37,911 nt of DNA from Cryomorpha ignava. Lineage in GTDB: Bacteria > Bacteroidota > Bacteroidia > Flavobacteriales_D > Cryomorphaceae. The notes beneath the pieces are model-generated. The model made no database searches and was not told where the DNA came from. It saw only the letters and a program-made list of their open reading frames with translations. The DNA lies in contig NZ_JAAGVY010000045.1 in assembly GCF_010686655.1 (NCBI RefSeq), forward strand, positions 1 to 37,911, given 5' to 3'. This document shows positions 16,583 to 25,822 of the stretch, piece after piece. Position 1 is the first letter of the stretch. Every line of letters starts with the position of its first letter. Both the position numbers and the translations under genes were made by a program.

Positions 16583-17623
16583 TTATTTTTCATTAATATA
16601 TATTGGCAATTCTGATCTTTCTATTAGTTCTCCTATTGGTTCAGCAAAAAGGCCCTTACTTCTTAGTATGGATTCCACATTTTGAGAAGCTTCTTTTTTG
16701 ACAGCAATTAGTAATCCTCCACTGGTTTGTGGATCACATAAGATATGTCGTTGCCTTTCGTCCTCAATATTAAGCTTATGGCCGTAGCTGTCCCAGTTTC
16801 TTAGCGTTCCTCCGGGGATACATTTTTTATCAAGATAGCTATGAATTTCTTTGAAAAGCGGCACTTTGCTATAATTAATATTCGCAGATACATTGCTTCC
16901 TTCACACACTTCCAATAAATGTCCTATTAGCCCAAATCCAGTTACATCTGTTAAAGCTGTAACGGCATCGATTTCTGAGAGTTCCAATCCAACATCATTT
17001 AAAACGATCATCGAATTGGCGGCAATGTCTTTATGTTCTTCTTCTAAAATACCTTTCTTTTGTGCGGTAGCTAAAATACCAATACCTAAAGGTTTGGTTA
17101 GATAAAGAATACTTCCTGGTTGAGCGGTATTATTGCATTTTAAATTAGAAATCAAAACCGATCCTGTGACTGCAAGTCCAAAAACAGGTTCTGGATTATC
17201 AATACTATGCCCGCCAGCAAGTATAATATTTGCATCAGAACAGGCTTTTCTGCCACCTTCCATTACCTGTGCAGCAACTTCAGGAGCTATTTTATCAATG
17301 GGCCACCCTAAGATTGCAATCGCCATTAATGGTTTTCCTCCCATAGCATATACATCGCTTATAGCATTAGTAGCGGCAATCCTTCCAAAAGTGAAAGGGT
17401 CGTCAACTATGGGCAAGAAAAAATCTGTTGTACTTATGATGGCTGTTCCATTTCCCATATCATAAACAGCAGCATCATCTCTGGTATCGTTACCTACTAA
17501 AAGACGAGGGTCTTCAATTTTGGTTGAACTAGATTTTAATATTGTAGTTAATACCTTTGGTGATATTTTGCAGCCACAACCGGCACCGTGGCTAAAGCTT
17601 GTCATTTTTATTGGTTCATCCAT
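16583..17623 (-). CDS. selD: Selenide, water dikinase
   Basis: Makes selenophosphate from selenide and ATP, the selenium donor for tRNA selenation and selenocysteine synthesis. The N-terminal GAGCGCK motif gives catalytic Cys16 and Lys19 (both genetic codons are ordinary, so this is the cysteine form and not a selenoprotein). The AIRS-like domains follow: [36 protein letters not shown], and [12 protein letters not shown] near the C-terminus. It overlaps the end of mnmH by 8 bases, so the two are translated from one message. In the absence of a visible selA, the pathway served here is the tRNA modification. A second start at MTSFSHGAG is possible. Confidence 0.95.
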   Translation of the reverse strand: MDEPIKMTSFSHGAGCGCKISPKVLTTILKSSSTKIEDPRLLVGNDTRDDAAVYDMGNGTAIISTTDFFLPIVDDPFTFGRIAATNAISDVYAMGGKPLMAIAILGWPIDKIAPEVAAQVMEGGRKACSDANIILAGGHSIDNPEPVFGLAVTGSVLISNLKCNNTAQPGSILYLTKPLGIGILATAQKKGILEEEHKDIAANSMIVLNDVGLELSEIDAVTALTDVTGFGLIGHLLEVCEGSNVSANINYSKVPLFKEIHSYLDKKCIPGGTLRNWDSYGHKLNIEDERQRHILCDPQTSGGLLIAVKKEASQNVESILRSKGLFAEPIGELIERSELPIYINEK

Positions 17624-18650
17624 TGTTCTGATCTATTAGGTTTATTAAAATATTCGCAATTTCTTGATGATTCACGGAAGTGATTTCAAGTTCATGAATT
17701 GAAGATTCTTCACGTTTTTGTAATCCTTTTAAGTAGTATTTATCGTAATAGAAAAGGATAATCTCTACAACTTTATAATAATTTTTGTTTTCAAGGGCAT
17801 CCAAAGCGAATTTAGCTTTATCGTATCCAAGCCTTTTACCTATTCGACTAATTGCATCTGCCAATTTATCCTGACTTAGATTAGCGTATGTATCAACAAG
17901 GTGTTCTGTTCTTTTCTCTAAAGGAACATCTAAGAAATATACAGGCGTATCCCTCATTTTAAAATAAAATACATTGGGAATTGATACATTTCCAATTATT
18001 CTACTTTCATCCTCAACCCATATTGGTTTTTTCGGATTTAAACTACGCAATATTGAAAACAGATTATTTTCAAATTGCTCAGTTGTTGGCTGAGGCGGAA
18101 GATCTATCCCTCCAAATGCAGAACCTCTATGGTTAGCCAATCCTTCCAAGTCAACAACTTGTTGCCCTTTCTTTTCTAAAAAATGAAGTATTTCAGTTTT
18201 GCCGGTACCTGTATATCCACCTAATATTTTAAGATTAAAGGGTTGTTCAAAAAATTGTAACACATAATTTCTAAAAGCTTTGTACCCTTTTTCAATAACG
18301 TAAACCTTTTTAAACCCATTCTCGATAAGATGATCGGCAAAAGCACTACTCCTCATCCCTCCCCGCCAACAATGCACTACAACTTCTTTTTCAGGGGCAA
18401 TGGCAATAGATTTAATTATAAAATTATTTAGTTTGGGGTTTACAAATTCATACCCAAGTTCAATAGCCCTTTCTTTTGACTCTTTTTTATAGGCAGTGCC
18501 AACTATTGCGCGTTCTTCATTAGTAAATAAATCAATATTATTAGCATCGGGAATATGTCCTTGCGCAAATTCTCCTGGTGACCTGACATCAATAATTGGA
18601 ATGTGCTCTAAATTGAGAAAGTAAAAGTCAATGGTAATGAGTTGTTTCAT
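17616..18650 (-). CDS. mnmH: tRNA 2-selenouridine synthase
   Basis: Replaces sulfur by selenium at the wobble uridine (position 34) of certain tRNAs, using selenophosphate; the reaction passes through a geranylated intermediate. The N-terminal rhodanese domain carries the catalytic cysteine in [12 protein letters not shown] (about residue 93). The following P-loop domain has [12 protein letters not shown] (about residues 141-152) and the family blocks [15 protein letters not shown] and [10 protein letters not shown]. The length of 344 residues is normal. It is the first gene of the mnmH-selD operon. The pair is the standard two-gene marker of the selenouridine trait. Confidence 0.95.
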   Translation of the reverse strand: MKQLITIDFYFLNLEHIPIIDVRSPGEFAQGHIPDANNIDLFTNEERAIVGTAYKKESKERAIELGYEFVNPKLNNFIIKSIAIAPEKEVVVHCWRGGMRSSAFADHLIENGFKKVYVIEKGYKAFRNYVLQFFEQPFNLKILGGYTGTGKTEILHFLEKKGQQVVDLEGLANHRGSAFGGIDLPPQPTTEQFENNLFSILRSLNPKKPIWVEDESRIIGNVSIPNVFYFKMRDTPVYFLDVPLEKRTEHLVDTYANLSQDKLADAISRIGKRLGYDKAKFALDALENKNYYKVVEIILFYYDKYYLKGLQKREESSIHELEITSVNHQEIANILINLIDQNNG

Positions 18651-18806
18651 TTAAATGTAGGGCAATAGTTTTAGTATTAACAATATCTGTATGCGTAGAA
18701 TTAATAGGGTCTTCAATTCCAAATAGTAAAGCAAAAAAAAGATTAATCCGTTAATTATTTGAATTATATCTGATTAAGTTTTGTGGATAGGGTACAACGG
18801 CATGTA

Positions 18807-18934
18807 GTCGAGTAGGCAAAGGGAATTTCACCCTAAGAATCTCACAACTTGTCCCGCCACAGCGGGAGAACCGTACTTGATAGTCTACTTCCTTTGGTCG
18901 TGAGATCGCTCGCTAAGTTCCCATCATACGGCTC
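18807..18934 (-). ncRNA. Group II intron 3' fragment (domains V and VI), with insertions
   Basis: On the minus strand the sequence has the two halves of domain V: GAGCCGTATGATGGGA (18934 down to 18919), including the AGC catalytic triad position, and GACTATCAAGTACGGTTC (18885 down to 18868) with the two-base bulge. Domain VI follows, with the hairpin AGGG-TGAAATT-CCCT and the typical end GCCTACTCGAC. Domain V is normally about 34 nt; here 33 extra bases (18886-18918) separate its halves in the terminal loop. A second insertion between domains V and VI contains the hairpin TCCCGC-CACA-GCGGGA (18852-18867). No reverse transcriptase gene or 5' intron part is present, so it is a remnant, probably of a class C type intron. 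Confidence 0.65.
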
Positions 18935-19022
18935 TTCTAAACATAGTTACAATTATTGAAACCATACCGATAATCACCAAAATTCCAACTGGCAGAAATT
19001 CTTTGATCTCTCTTTTATCCAT
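18924..19022 (-). CDS. Possible 32-residue single-span membrane peptide
   Basis: A small frame begins at the ATG at 19022 after an A-rich leader of the kind that precedes Bacteroidota starts (AAAGAAAAGACAAA). It encodes MDKREIKEF, then one hydrophobic span (LPVGILVIIGMVSIIVTMF), then a basic end RRAV. The arrangement charged start, single span, basic tail is typical of small inner-membrane peptides. The stop lies inside the domain V sequence of the intron fragment, so the last three or four codons come from intron DNA, which could mean that the original C-terminus was replaced. It sits directly after an inverted-repeat element, as other genes here do. Chance coding cannot be excluded. Confidence 0.4.
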   Translation of the reverse strand: MDKREIKEFLPVGILVIIGMVSIIVTMFRRAV

Positions 19023-19044
19023 TTTGTCTTTTCTTTAATTCTGA

Positions 19045-19094
19045 CTAACGGTTAATTTTTAAATTCAATTTCCGTCCAAAATTTCACCCGTTAG
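19045..19094. repeat. attC-like inverted repeat before the 32-residue ORF
   Basis: CTAACGG (19045-19051) pairs exactly with CCGTTAG (19088-19094). Inside, GGTTAATTTTT and AAAATTTCACC extend the pairing with two mismatches. In the coding direction the element ends CCGTTAG 22 bases before the small ORF. Confidence 0.5.
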
Positions 19095-19133
19095 CAAGAG
19101 AAATTAATCGAGTTTTTCTTGATGTGGAGAATG

Positions 19134-19204
19134 AACTACAACGTTCTGGCTATGCGCAGTGTCCCGAAGGGCATTGCGTATAGGTTTTGTTGGCTACAGT
19201 AGTT
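19134..19204. repeat. attC-like hairpin after the Avs-like gene
   Basis: The outer stem is AACTAC (19134-19139) with GTAGTT (19199-19204). The inner stem is CTATGCGCA (19150-19158) with TGCGTATAG (19175-19183), extended to the loop CGAA at 19165-19168, about 15 bp with wobble pairs. The element lies 7 bases downstream of the Avs-like stop and may also serve as a terminator, although no T run follows. GTTGGCTACA at 19189-19198 is the exact reverse complement of 23521-23530 upstream of the same gene. Confidence 0.6.
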
Positions 19205-19211
19205 TTGTTTT

Positions 19212-22200
19212 TCATTCTTCATTGTCTTTGTCGTAATCCCGGATATAGCTGTGCATATCTCCCATAATCGTTCCTTTTGCGTCCATGTGATATAGACCGC
19301 CAACAGCATGATCCAATCTTGGTTGTTCGGAGTAGTTATTTCCAAGAATCTGCTTTTCACCTTGAATTATCCACACCAGCCTTAACCCGGATTCTTTGAG
19401 AATCTTCTGGACGTGATCTTTACGCATCAAAAGACAGGCTGGTCCATTTTCATAAACAGATGGATCAAAGCATACTACTTCTCCTTGATTGTTTAAGTAT
19501 TCACCTTCTTTCTGTGAAGGATTCAAGCCAATTGCAATTAATGGTGCCGGCTTGTAATAGCTAATCGGCTCTTCTTTGGAACAATCAAATTCTTCCTCCC
19601 ACAAGAAATACATTGCTGTATTGTGCCCAATAGCAACCTGCTTTCTCTCCTGATCTTCAAGTTCCGATGGCAGAGCATCACCTCCGTAATATGGAGTCAG
19701 TTGAAAGAAAATTGAAGCTTGAGACCAATAATGTTCACGGCTAAAAACTTCGTAGCGGTTCGATACGTCTGGCGACCAACTTCGCCACGCATTGTCTGAA
19801 TGATCTACTTTGAGCATTTTGCGTAGTTCCTTTGGTTCTACTAACCAACTCCCGATATCATACCAAATTCTTTTACCGTTAGCATCCCAACGATCTTCTC
19901 CCAACTTCTTTGGTTCTCTCCAATCCGGGTTCATATTAAGATTCAACCACTCTACAGCATTTGAATCTGCAACAGTCATCAGCCCTTGTATAGGTGGAAA
20001 ATCATTGAACCTTCTTTTCCAGATCTCTGCATCTTCTTTCCAGTTTTCATATTTATACGGAACCCACCAAGGCAAATCTTCTACTTTTTCAATGGAGTTT
20101 TCTTTCTGGGTTGTTTTTACAATAATCGTTGGATCAATATCCCGCACATAAGGTCGCCAAGGGCCATCATACTTTGCATATTTTTTAGACTTGTTCCATG
20201 AGTAGCTTCCTTCATCATGCATCTTGCAATTGTCCGATACCCTTGCAAGAATTTCATAAAAAACAATCCACTGGTACTTTTTGCCAATACGTTCCTTATG
20301 ACCACTTCCACGACCTGATCCTTGTCTGGAATCGAAGTCAGTGAAAACTTCAGGGTCATAACCCAGTTCAAAAATTCGCTGTACTCCGTAATTGCTTAGT
20401 CCATCGTACTCGGCTTCCCAGTTACGCAATGCACTTTGGAACGTATATCTTCCAAAATCACCATATCCACCACCTCTTCCATACTCGGTTGTCATTGAAC
20501 TTAGAATGGCAGTTGCCCCCCACTTTTTTCTTCCATGATGACCATCTTCTCCCTTTGGTTTGTACGCGGCATCAATCTCTTCGTTGGTTGGCAATTTATC
20601 TGGGAGGTCACTTTTATAAGGTGGTCGAATCTTTTCTACTTCAACTGAAGGTTCCAGATCGAGGTGAATGGTGTATTCAATCACACCTCTTGCATAATCC
20701 CGGAGTAAAACGTGGGGGTAAACCTGTTCAGTCTCAAAAATCGCCTTGTAGATGTAGTCGCTAAGGGAAACCAATGCCTTCTGATCTTTTGACCGTAATG
20801 CGCAACCATATGCTACGGCATATAATCGTTCAGCCACATAGGGATCGTTTACCCCTTCAAACTGTTGCAACACATTGACAAGTACTGAAATACGGTTTTG
20901 TAAAAGACAGACCAATGCTTTTGTGGCGGCATCTCTTAAATACCTGTTTGAACTGGTAAAGAACCAAGCCAGCATAACCCCTGCCAGCTTTGCCGATTCA
21001 TCACTAACTTCTGCTTTGCAATCTTCACTCCAAGCCCAGTCGATCAGGCGTTTAACGGAGTTATAGCCCGAATTCTCACCGTATTTATCCTGCAACCAGA
21101 TTGTCCACCAGGCATCTCTTTCAGCCAAAGACTGCTGATAGAGAAACTTGTGTTGCCTATCGGCATTGAAATAGAAATCTGGCTTTGTGGCCATTGAGAT
21201 GGCCATTTCCAAAAACTGATAAAAGAGATCATCATTTTGCACCAAGACCTCATTGACGTATTTCCGCGAAGCCTCACCTATAGTGTCCGCGCGTCTCCAC
21301 ATCAATCCATCAATAAATGCTGTTGCTGTTGCATAATAAGTTGCCGCATATGGAGCCACCTCATGTAGTTCATTTCCGATACGCTCCGGTACTTGCACGG
21401 AGAGTGCCTCTATAATGTTTTGATTGTAATATGCTTTTGATTTGTCGGCTAATAATTCTTTCAATGGCCCTGAATCGAACGATTTTTTTGGGTTGTCTGG
21501 ATCAAGGTACCTGTCAAGCAACGCAGAGACAATCAGGTGGTCTTGAAATCGCTGGTAGGCAAAGTGAATCCCATAATAGTCCTTTCGCTCTTTCCAATAA
21601 AGGTCTTCATTAATTACGCCTTCGGAGATCAACCGCTTCAAATACTGCTTATCATCACTTCCACATTTACCTGAAAATTTATCGTTGGTAATTTCTTCTG
21701 CTGTTGTATAGGGTAGATGGTCTTCTCCATCCTCAACCATTTTTACCAGTATTCCGTCCAATGCTTTTCGAAGGAGTTTCAACTTAATGTCATAGTCCAA
21801 TTCATCCGGTTGTGCCAACTTTTCTTCAATTCCTTCAAGGTAGTTCTCGATGATGGCTGAAATACCCTGATACCCATCAGGCACTTGTTTAAGTCCTCTT
21901 TTTTCCAAGCCTTCACAAAAGAGCTTTAGAAATAGGGGATTTTGAAATTCAGGATGCAGCAACGGTGAGCCGGGAGGAATAATATCGTAATGTTTGAAAA
22001 AATGAAGGGATGCTTCATACTCCAAACCTTCGAAGCCCGGATGGTAAATTCGCAAAGCGATTGAATTATCAATCTCGCTTACAGGAGCAATTAGGTCTTC
22101 AAAGGAATTGCGGATACTAACAATAAGACCAAGCCAAGGAAACCGATGAAACGAACGGATGAAGGATTTCAGTTTTTTTGGCCAAATGCGCCTTCCGTTT

Positions 22201-23498
22201 CCCTCGTTCAAGGCATCAATTACAATAATGATGCGGCTCTGTTGGCTTTCAGCTTTTGCGTTTAGAGCCCCAAGTAAAACATCTTCATTTCCATCAAACC
22301 GAAGTTGATTTCGTAGAATTTGTGTCCAAGGCATTTCATTAGCAGAATAGTTTTCTCCTAACAGTAGCAGACTCGTTTGATTGTTAGACTTTCTACAAGA
22401 AACGATGTCGGCAAGAGCATGAGACTTTCCAATGCCTGCCGGGCCAACCAAGATCAAGTAAGGATTATTGGCCAATGTGCATACTTCTGAATCCAGAAAG
22501 GAGTAGAAATCATCAATTGCATTGGAAAGCTCCCGTAACTCATGAAGTTCATTATTGTAAGGCCGCGAATAATAATCGATCCTATCTCCTTTTTCCTTCT
22601 TGGCATTTTCCGTCTCTTCCCGCCATTCATACAGTTGGCCTGATATTCCCCGGGTAGCTTCATCTACACATTTCAGTTCACTTCTGATAGTGTCAAAAGG
22701 AATTGTATCAATACCGGAAAAATCTATGTTTTCGTACACCTTCCTGAACGCTTCTATGGCCTTGTCTAAACTGGATGTTTTTTCTTCAAGTTCTTTCTGC
22801 TTATCTCGTAAATATGCTCTCCTTCGCTTTTCAAGTACAGCTTCGTAATAGGAATTGATCTGGTTGGAAAATTTCTGATCCCGCGTGAATCCATCGTGGA
22901 AACGTAAAAACGGTAAATCAAAATTTAATTCAGGAGTGTACCTACCACCAAGTGCATCAATGCTTTCCTGATTTTTTGTGTCGAACCATTGATCTGTTAG
23001 TTCAGCCTCATTAAAGAAATAATAGATAAGACCTTCATTCTCCAGCTTTCTTAGTCGTGTTTCAAGTTCATGCCTGCCCCAATACTCGAAGGCAACCTTC
23101 ATTTTCTTTGATGCAGCATACTTTTCCCATGCGGCAACATGACCCTTCCATTTCTGAAGCATTGATTTACCGCGCCCTTTCCCATCGGGCCTGTCAACAG
23201 GGATGGCTATGTAATATTTCTTTAGTTTAGGGTGATTATCAATGGCCGTTTTGACAGATTTATTCACCTGTGTCCACTGGTTGTCCGACAAGCTATTTGT
23301 AAAATACTTGGCCTGCCAGCAATGAATATCTCCATTGCTCAATTCCCAATAGCATTCTTTCCCACCGTCAGGTTTGCCGATTCTGGTAAACAGTACCTGA
23401 TTTGGAACTTTCTCTTGTCCTGAAAGTTGGCAGACCAATTCCTCGAAACCTTCTCGTTGGCCTTCAATTGCTCTGATATTGTTCCAGTTAATGCTCAA
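19212..23498 (-). CDS. Avs-like STAND NTPase with N-terminal predicted nuclease
   Basis: A 1428-residue protein with the architecture of AVAST-type (Avs) antiphage sensors. An N-terminal domain (about 1-200) has a PD-(D/E)XK-like core: FEELVCQL, then GGKECYW and HCWQAKYF (about 44-70). A charged helical linker leads to a STAND NTPase: Walker A LVGPAGIGKS (about 350) and Walker B IIIVIDALNEG (about 425), the DALNE form typical of the group. The C-terminal 800 residues are helical, with HEAT-like stretches (SNRYLRDAATKALVCLLQN, VNDPYVAERLYAVAYGCAL), as in the ligand-sensing arms of Avs proteins, which bind phage proteins and trigger the nuclease. The start is a TTG at 23498; a TAG lies seven codons upstream and no ATG is near. 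Subtype cannot be assigned safely. Confidence 0.7.
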   Translation of the reverse strand: MSINWNNIRAIEGQREGFEELVCQLSGQEKVPNQVLFTRIGKPDGGKECYWELSNGDIHCWQAKYFTNSLSDNQWTQVNKSVKTAIDNHPKLKKYYIAIPVDRPDGKGRGKSMLQKWKGHVAAWEKYAASKKMKVAFEYWGRHELETRLRKLENEGLIYYFFNEAELTDQWFDTKNQESIDALGGRYTPELNFDLPFLRFHDGFTRDQKFSNQINSYYEAVLEKRRRAYLRDKQKELEEKTSSLDKAIEAFRKVYENIDFSGIDTIPFDTIRSELKCVDEATRGISGQLYEWREETENAKKEKGDRIDYYSRPYNNELHELRELSNAIDDFYSFLDSEVCTLANNPYLILVGPAGIGKSHALADIVSCRKSNNQTSLLLLGENYSANEMPWTQILRNQLRFDGNEDVLLGALNAKAESQQSRIIIVIDALNEGNGRRIWPKKLKSFIRSFHRFPWLGLIVSIRNSFEDLIAPVSEIDNSIALRIYHPGFEGLEYEASLHFFKHYDIIPPGSPLLHPEFQNPLFLKLFCEGLEKRGLKQVPDGYQGISAIIENYLEGIEEKLAQPDELDYDIKLKLLRKALDGILVKMVEDGEDHLPYTTAEEITNDKFSGKCGSDDKQYLKRLISEGVINEDLYWKERKDYYGIHFAYQRFQDHLIVSALLDRYLDPDNPKKSFDSGPLKELLADKSKAYYNQNIIEALSVQVPERIGNELHEVAPYAATYYATATAFIDGLMWRRADTIGEASRKYVNEVLVQNDDLFYQFLEMAISMATKPDFYFNADRQHKFLYQQSLAERDAWWTIWLQDKYGENSGYNSVKRLIDWAWSEDCKAEVSDESAKLAGVMLAWFFTSSNRYLRDAATKALVCLLQNRISVLVNVLQQFEGVNDPYVAERLYAVAYGCALRSKDQKALVSLSDYIYKAIFETEQVYPHVLLRDYARGVIEYTIHLDLEPSVEVEKIRPPYKSDLPDKLPTNEEIDAAYKPKGEDGHHGRKKWGATAILSSMTTEYGRGGGYGDFGRYTFQSALRNWEAEYDGLSNYGVQRIFELGYDPEVFTDFDSRQGSGRGSGHKERIGKKYQWIVFYEILARVSDNCKMHDEGSYSWNKSKKYAKYDGPWRPYVRDIDPTIIVKTTQKENSIEKVEDLPWWVPYKYENWKEDAEIWKRRFNDFPPIQGLMTVADSNAVEWLNLNMNPDWREPKKLGEDRWDANGKRIWYDIGSWLVEPKELRKMLKVDHSDNAWRSWSPDVSNRYEVFSREHYWSQASIFFQLTPYYGGDALPSELEDQERKQVAIGHNTAMYFLWEEEFDCSKEEPISYYKPAPLIAIGLNPSQKEGEYLNNQGEVVCFDPSVYENGPACLLMRKDHVQKILKESGLRLVWIIQGEKQILGNNYSEQPRLDHAVGGLYHMDAKGTIMGDMHSYIRDYDKDNEE

Positions 23499-23558
23499 GT
23501 TTTCGGTATCTTTTTTCTATTGTAGCCAACATCCCTATAAACGCTACTCCCAAATTAT

Positions 23559-23600
23559 CTATTGCGTATATACCCCCTATTTGGCGTATAAACGCAATAG
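23559..23600 (-). promoter_or_regulatory. Palindromic operator-like region upstream of the Avs-like gene
   Basis: A perfect 9-bp inverted repeat, CTATTGCGT (23559-23567) and ACGCAATAG (23592-23600), with a 24-base spacer. Around it, variants of ATATACC and TTTGG(C)GTATA recur several times up to 23630. It lies 61-102 bases upstream of the TTG start, in the only spacer that could hold the promoter, which suits a repressor site or a structured leader. Confidence 0.4.
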
Positions 23601-23659
23601 GTATATTGTTTATTTGGTATATAACTCTATGTTTTAATAGTAAAATTATACCTGCCCCC

Positions 23660-25822
23660 CTACTCTCCCGTCACAGGAAAACCTCTATCTCTCATTAGCG
23701 CCCCAATTTTGGCATCTCGGCCCATAAATAATCGGTACGCTTCTGCCGGCTCCATTGCGTTTCTGGGAGCGAACAAATACTTCACAAGCTTGTCGGCCAT
23801 TTCTTGATCATAAAAACCTCCCGGCGCTTCGGCAAATGCTTCGGCTGCATCTGCGGTAAGCACATCTGCCCACATATAGCCGTAATAGGCTGTTGCATAT
23901 CCTTCACCTGAGAATACGTGCCCAAACTGAGGCGTTCTGTGGCGCATTGGCAACTCCTTTGGCATGTTTAGCTCCGCAAGCGTCTCCCGTTCAAATTTGT
24001 CTATGTCAATATTTGCCGGATCTGCCAAGTGTAATTTCATATCCATAATGGCCGATGCCAAATACTCGGTGGTAGAGAAACCTTGATTAAAAGTAGATGC
24101 TTTTTTAATCTTCGCTACCAGGGCAGCAGGCATTGCCTCACCTGTTTTGTTGTGTACCAAATAGTTATTGATCACTTCATCAGTAGATAGCCATCGCTCT
24201 AATAATTGCGATTGAAACTCGGTATAATCTCTCACACCACCGTCTAAAGTTGGATACTTTACATTGGAAGAAAAGAAATGCAAGGCATGACCGAACTCGT
24301 GAAAGAAGGTAGTGGCATCATCCCACGAAACCAGTAAGGCTTCTCCGGGTGCTGGTTTTACAAAATTGGAGTTGTTGGATGCCAGCACGTTTTTCTTTCC
24401 GTCAAAAGTGGAGTAGCTTCTATAAGTGGTTGCCCAGGCTCCAGATCGTTTTCCTTCTCTTGCATACGGGTCCAGATACCAGAGACCAATATTCTCGCCT
24501 GTGGTTTTATCGGTCACTTCCCATACATTCACATCTTCGTGAAAGACAGGAACAGACCCTTCCGGCACAGGAGTAAATTCATAGTTAAACAACCTTCCCG
24601 CCACATAGTGCATGGCATCTGTGAGGTTAGCTAGCTGCAAATACTGTTTTACTTCATCAGAATCTAAATTGTATTTTTCCTTTCTAACTTTTTCAGCGTA
24701 AAAACGGTAATCCCATGGTTCGATGGTAATATCATCTCCGTTTTTATCGGCCACAGCCTGCATATCTTCAACTTCTTCTGCAACTCGGGCAATGGCGGCG
24801 GGCCATACAGCTTCCATAAGGTTCATCGCATTCTCGGGTGTTTTTGCCATGCGGTTTTGCAAGCGCCATTCCGCATAATTTTTGTAGCCCAATAATTCTA
24901 CGCGCTCTCTTCGCAGTCTTAAAACTTCAGCAATAAGGGCGTTATTATCATACTCATCACCATTGTCGCCTCTTGAGTAGTAATTGGTCCATACCTGCTT
25001 GCGCAATTCGCGTTCGGTAGAGTAAGTTAGGAAAGGATCCATAGAAGACCGCGTGTTGGTAATGGCATATTTTCCTTCGTGTCCCTTGTCTGTCGCTATT
25101 TGTGCTGCCGATTTAACAAAACCATCAGACAAACCACCCAATTGGGCCTTGGTTAAGTAGGTTACGTAGTTTTCTTCGTCGTGCAATACATGGTTTGAAA
25201 ACTCGGTGTACAGGCTAGAAAGCTCTTTGTTGATGGCGGCATAGCGTTCCTTTTTTGCTTTATCCAGTTCTGCGCCATTCATTTCAAACTCTTTGTATAT
25301 CAGCTCTACAACTCTTTGTTGGTCTGCCTCTAAGGGTGTTGTCTGCGAAGCATCATACACTGCCTTGATGCGCTGAAATAACTTTTCGTTTTGTGAGATT
25401 TTTGAGCGAAACTCAGAAAACAATGGCGCCAACTCAGTCTGAATGTCTCTAAATTCAGGGCTAGACTGATTGCTACTTAAAATGCCATAATATTTCATAG
25501 CTCTGTCTAGTTCTTCTCCGGCACGCTCCATTTCCACAATCGTATTTTCAAAAGTTGGTGGCTCGGGGTTGTTAGCGATGGCATCAATCTCATCGAGATT
25601 TAACTCCATACCTTTAAGCATCGCGTCTTTTACATCTGCAACTTTCATTTGGTCAAAAGCAGGAACACCTCCATAAGGGCCTGTCCATGGCTGCAGTAAA
25701 ATGTTATCGACAGCAGATTTTTGCACTTCTTTCGATATTTCTTGATCTTGGGTACAACTAGCCATTGCAATTAGAGTTAAGGAAATGATGAATATGTGTT
25801 TTGTTTTAAAAAGCTTAATCAT
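23660..25822 (-). CDS. dcp: M3 family metallopeptidase, Dcp-like lipoprotein
   Basis: A 720-residue zinc metallopeptidase of family M3, close to peptidyl-dipeptidase Dcp/oligopeptidase A, which removes dipeptides from short peptides. The zinc motif HEFGH is at about residues 507-511 (TTFFHEFGHALHFFSS), followed by the family GFSTTEYLASAIMDM-like and GYATAYYGYMWADVLTADAAEAF regions. The N-terminus is a lipoprotein signal peptide (IIFISLTLIAMASC pattern, lipobox AMASC), so it should be anchored in the envelope as is usual for Bacteroidota. Length is normal and it stands alone. It is followed by a 430-base spacer on its upstream side. Confidence 0.93.
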   Translation of the reverse strand: MIKLFKTKHIFIISLTLIAMASCTQDQEISKEVQKSAVDNILLQPWTGPYGGVPAFDQMKVADVKDAMLKGMELNLDEIDAIANNPEPPTFENTIVEMERAGEELDRAMKYYGILSSNQSSPEFRDIQTELAPLFSEFRSKISQNEKLFQRIKAVYDASQTTPLEADQQRVVELIYKEFEMNGAELDKAKKERYAAINKELSSLYTEFSNHVLHDEENYVTYLTKAQLGGLSDGFVKSAAQIATDKGHEGKYAITNTRSSMDPFLTYSTERELRKQVWTNYYSRGDNGDEYDNNALIAEVLRLRRERVELLGYKNYAEWRLQNRMAKTPENAMNLMEAVWPAAIARVAEEVEDMQAVADKNGDDITIEPWDYRFYAEKVRKEKYNLDSDEVKQYLQLANLTDAMHYVAGRLFNYEFTPVPEGSVPVFHEDVNVWEVTDKTTGENIGLWYLDPYAREGKRSGAWATTYRSYSTFDGKKNVLASNNSNFVKPAPGEALLVSWDDATTFFHEFGHALHFFSSNVKYPTLDGGVRDYTEFQSQLLERWLSTDEVINNYLVHNKTGEAMPAALVAKIKKASTFNQGFSTTEYLASAIMDMKLHLADPANIDIDKFERETLAELNMPKELPMRHRTPQFGHVFSGEGYATAYYGYMWADVLTADAAEAFAEAPGGFYDQEMADKLVKYLFAPRNAMEPAEAYRLFMGRDAKIGALMRDRGFPVTGE

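Noticed and set aside
16583-17623. SelD as a selenoprotein
   Set aside because: The active-site position is a normal cysteine codon and no in-frame TGA occurs.
19137-19200. Hairpin after the Avs-like gene as a plain rho-independent terminator
   Set aside because: The stem is long, but no T run follows in the gene direction and the outer ends match motifs at other gene boundaries. A terminating side effect remains possible.
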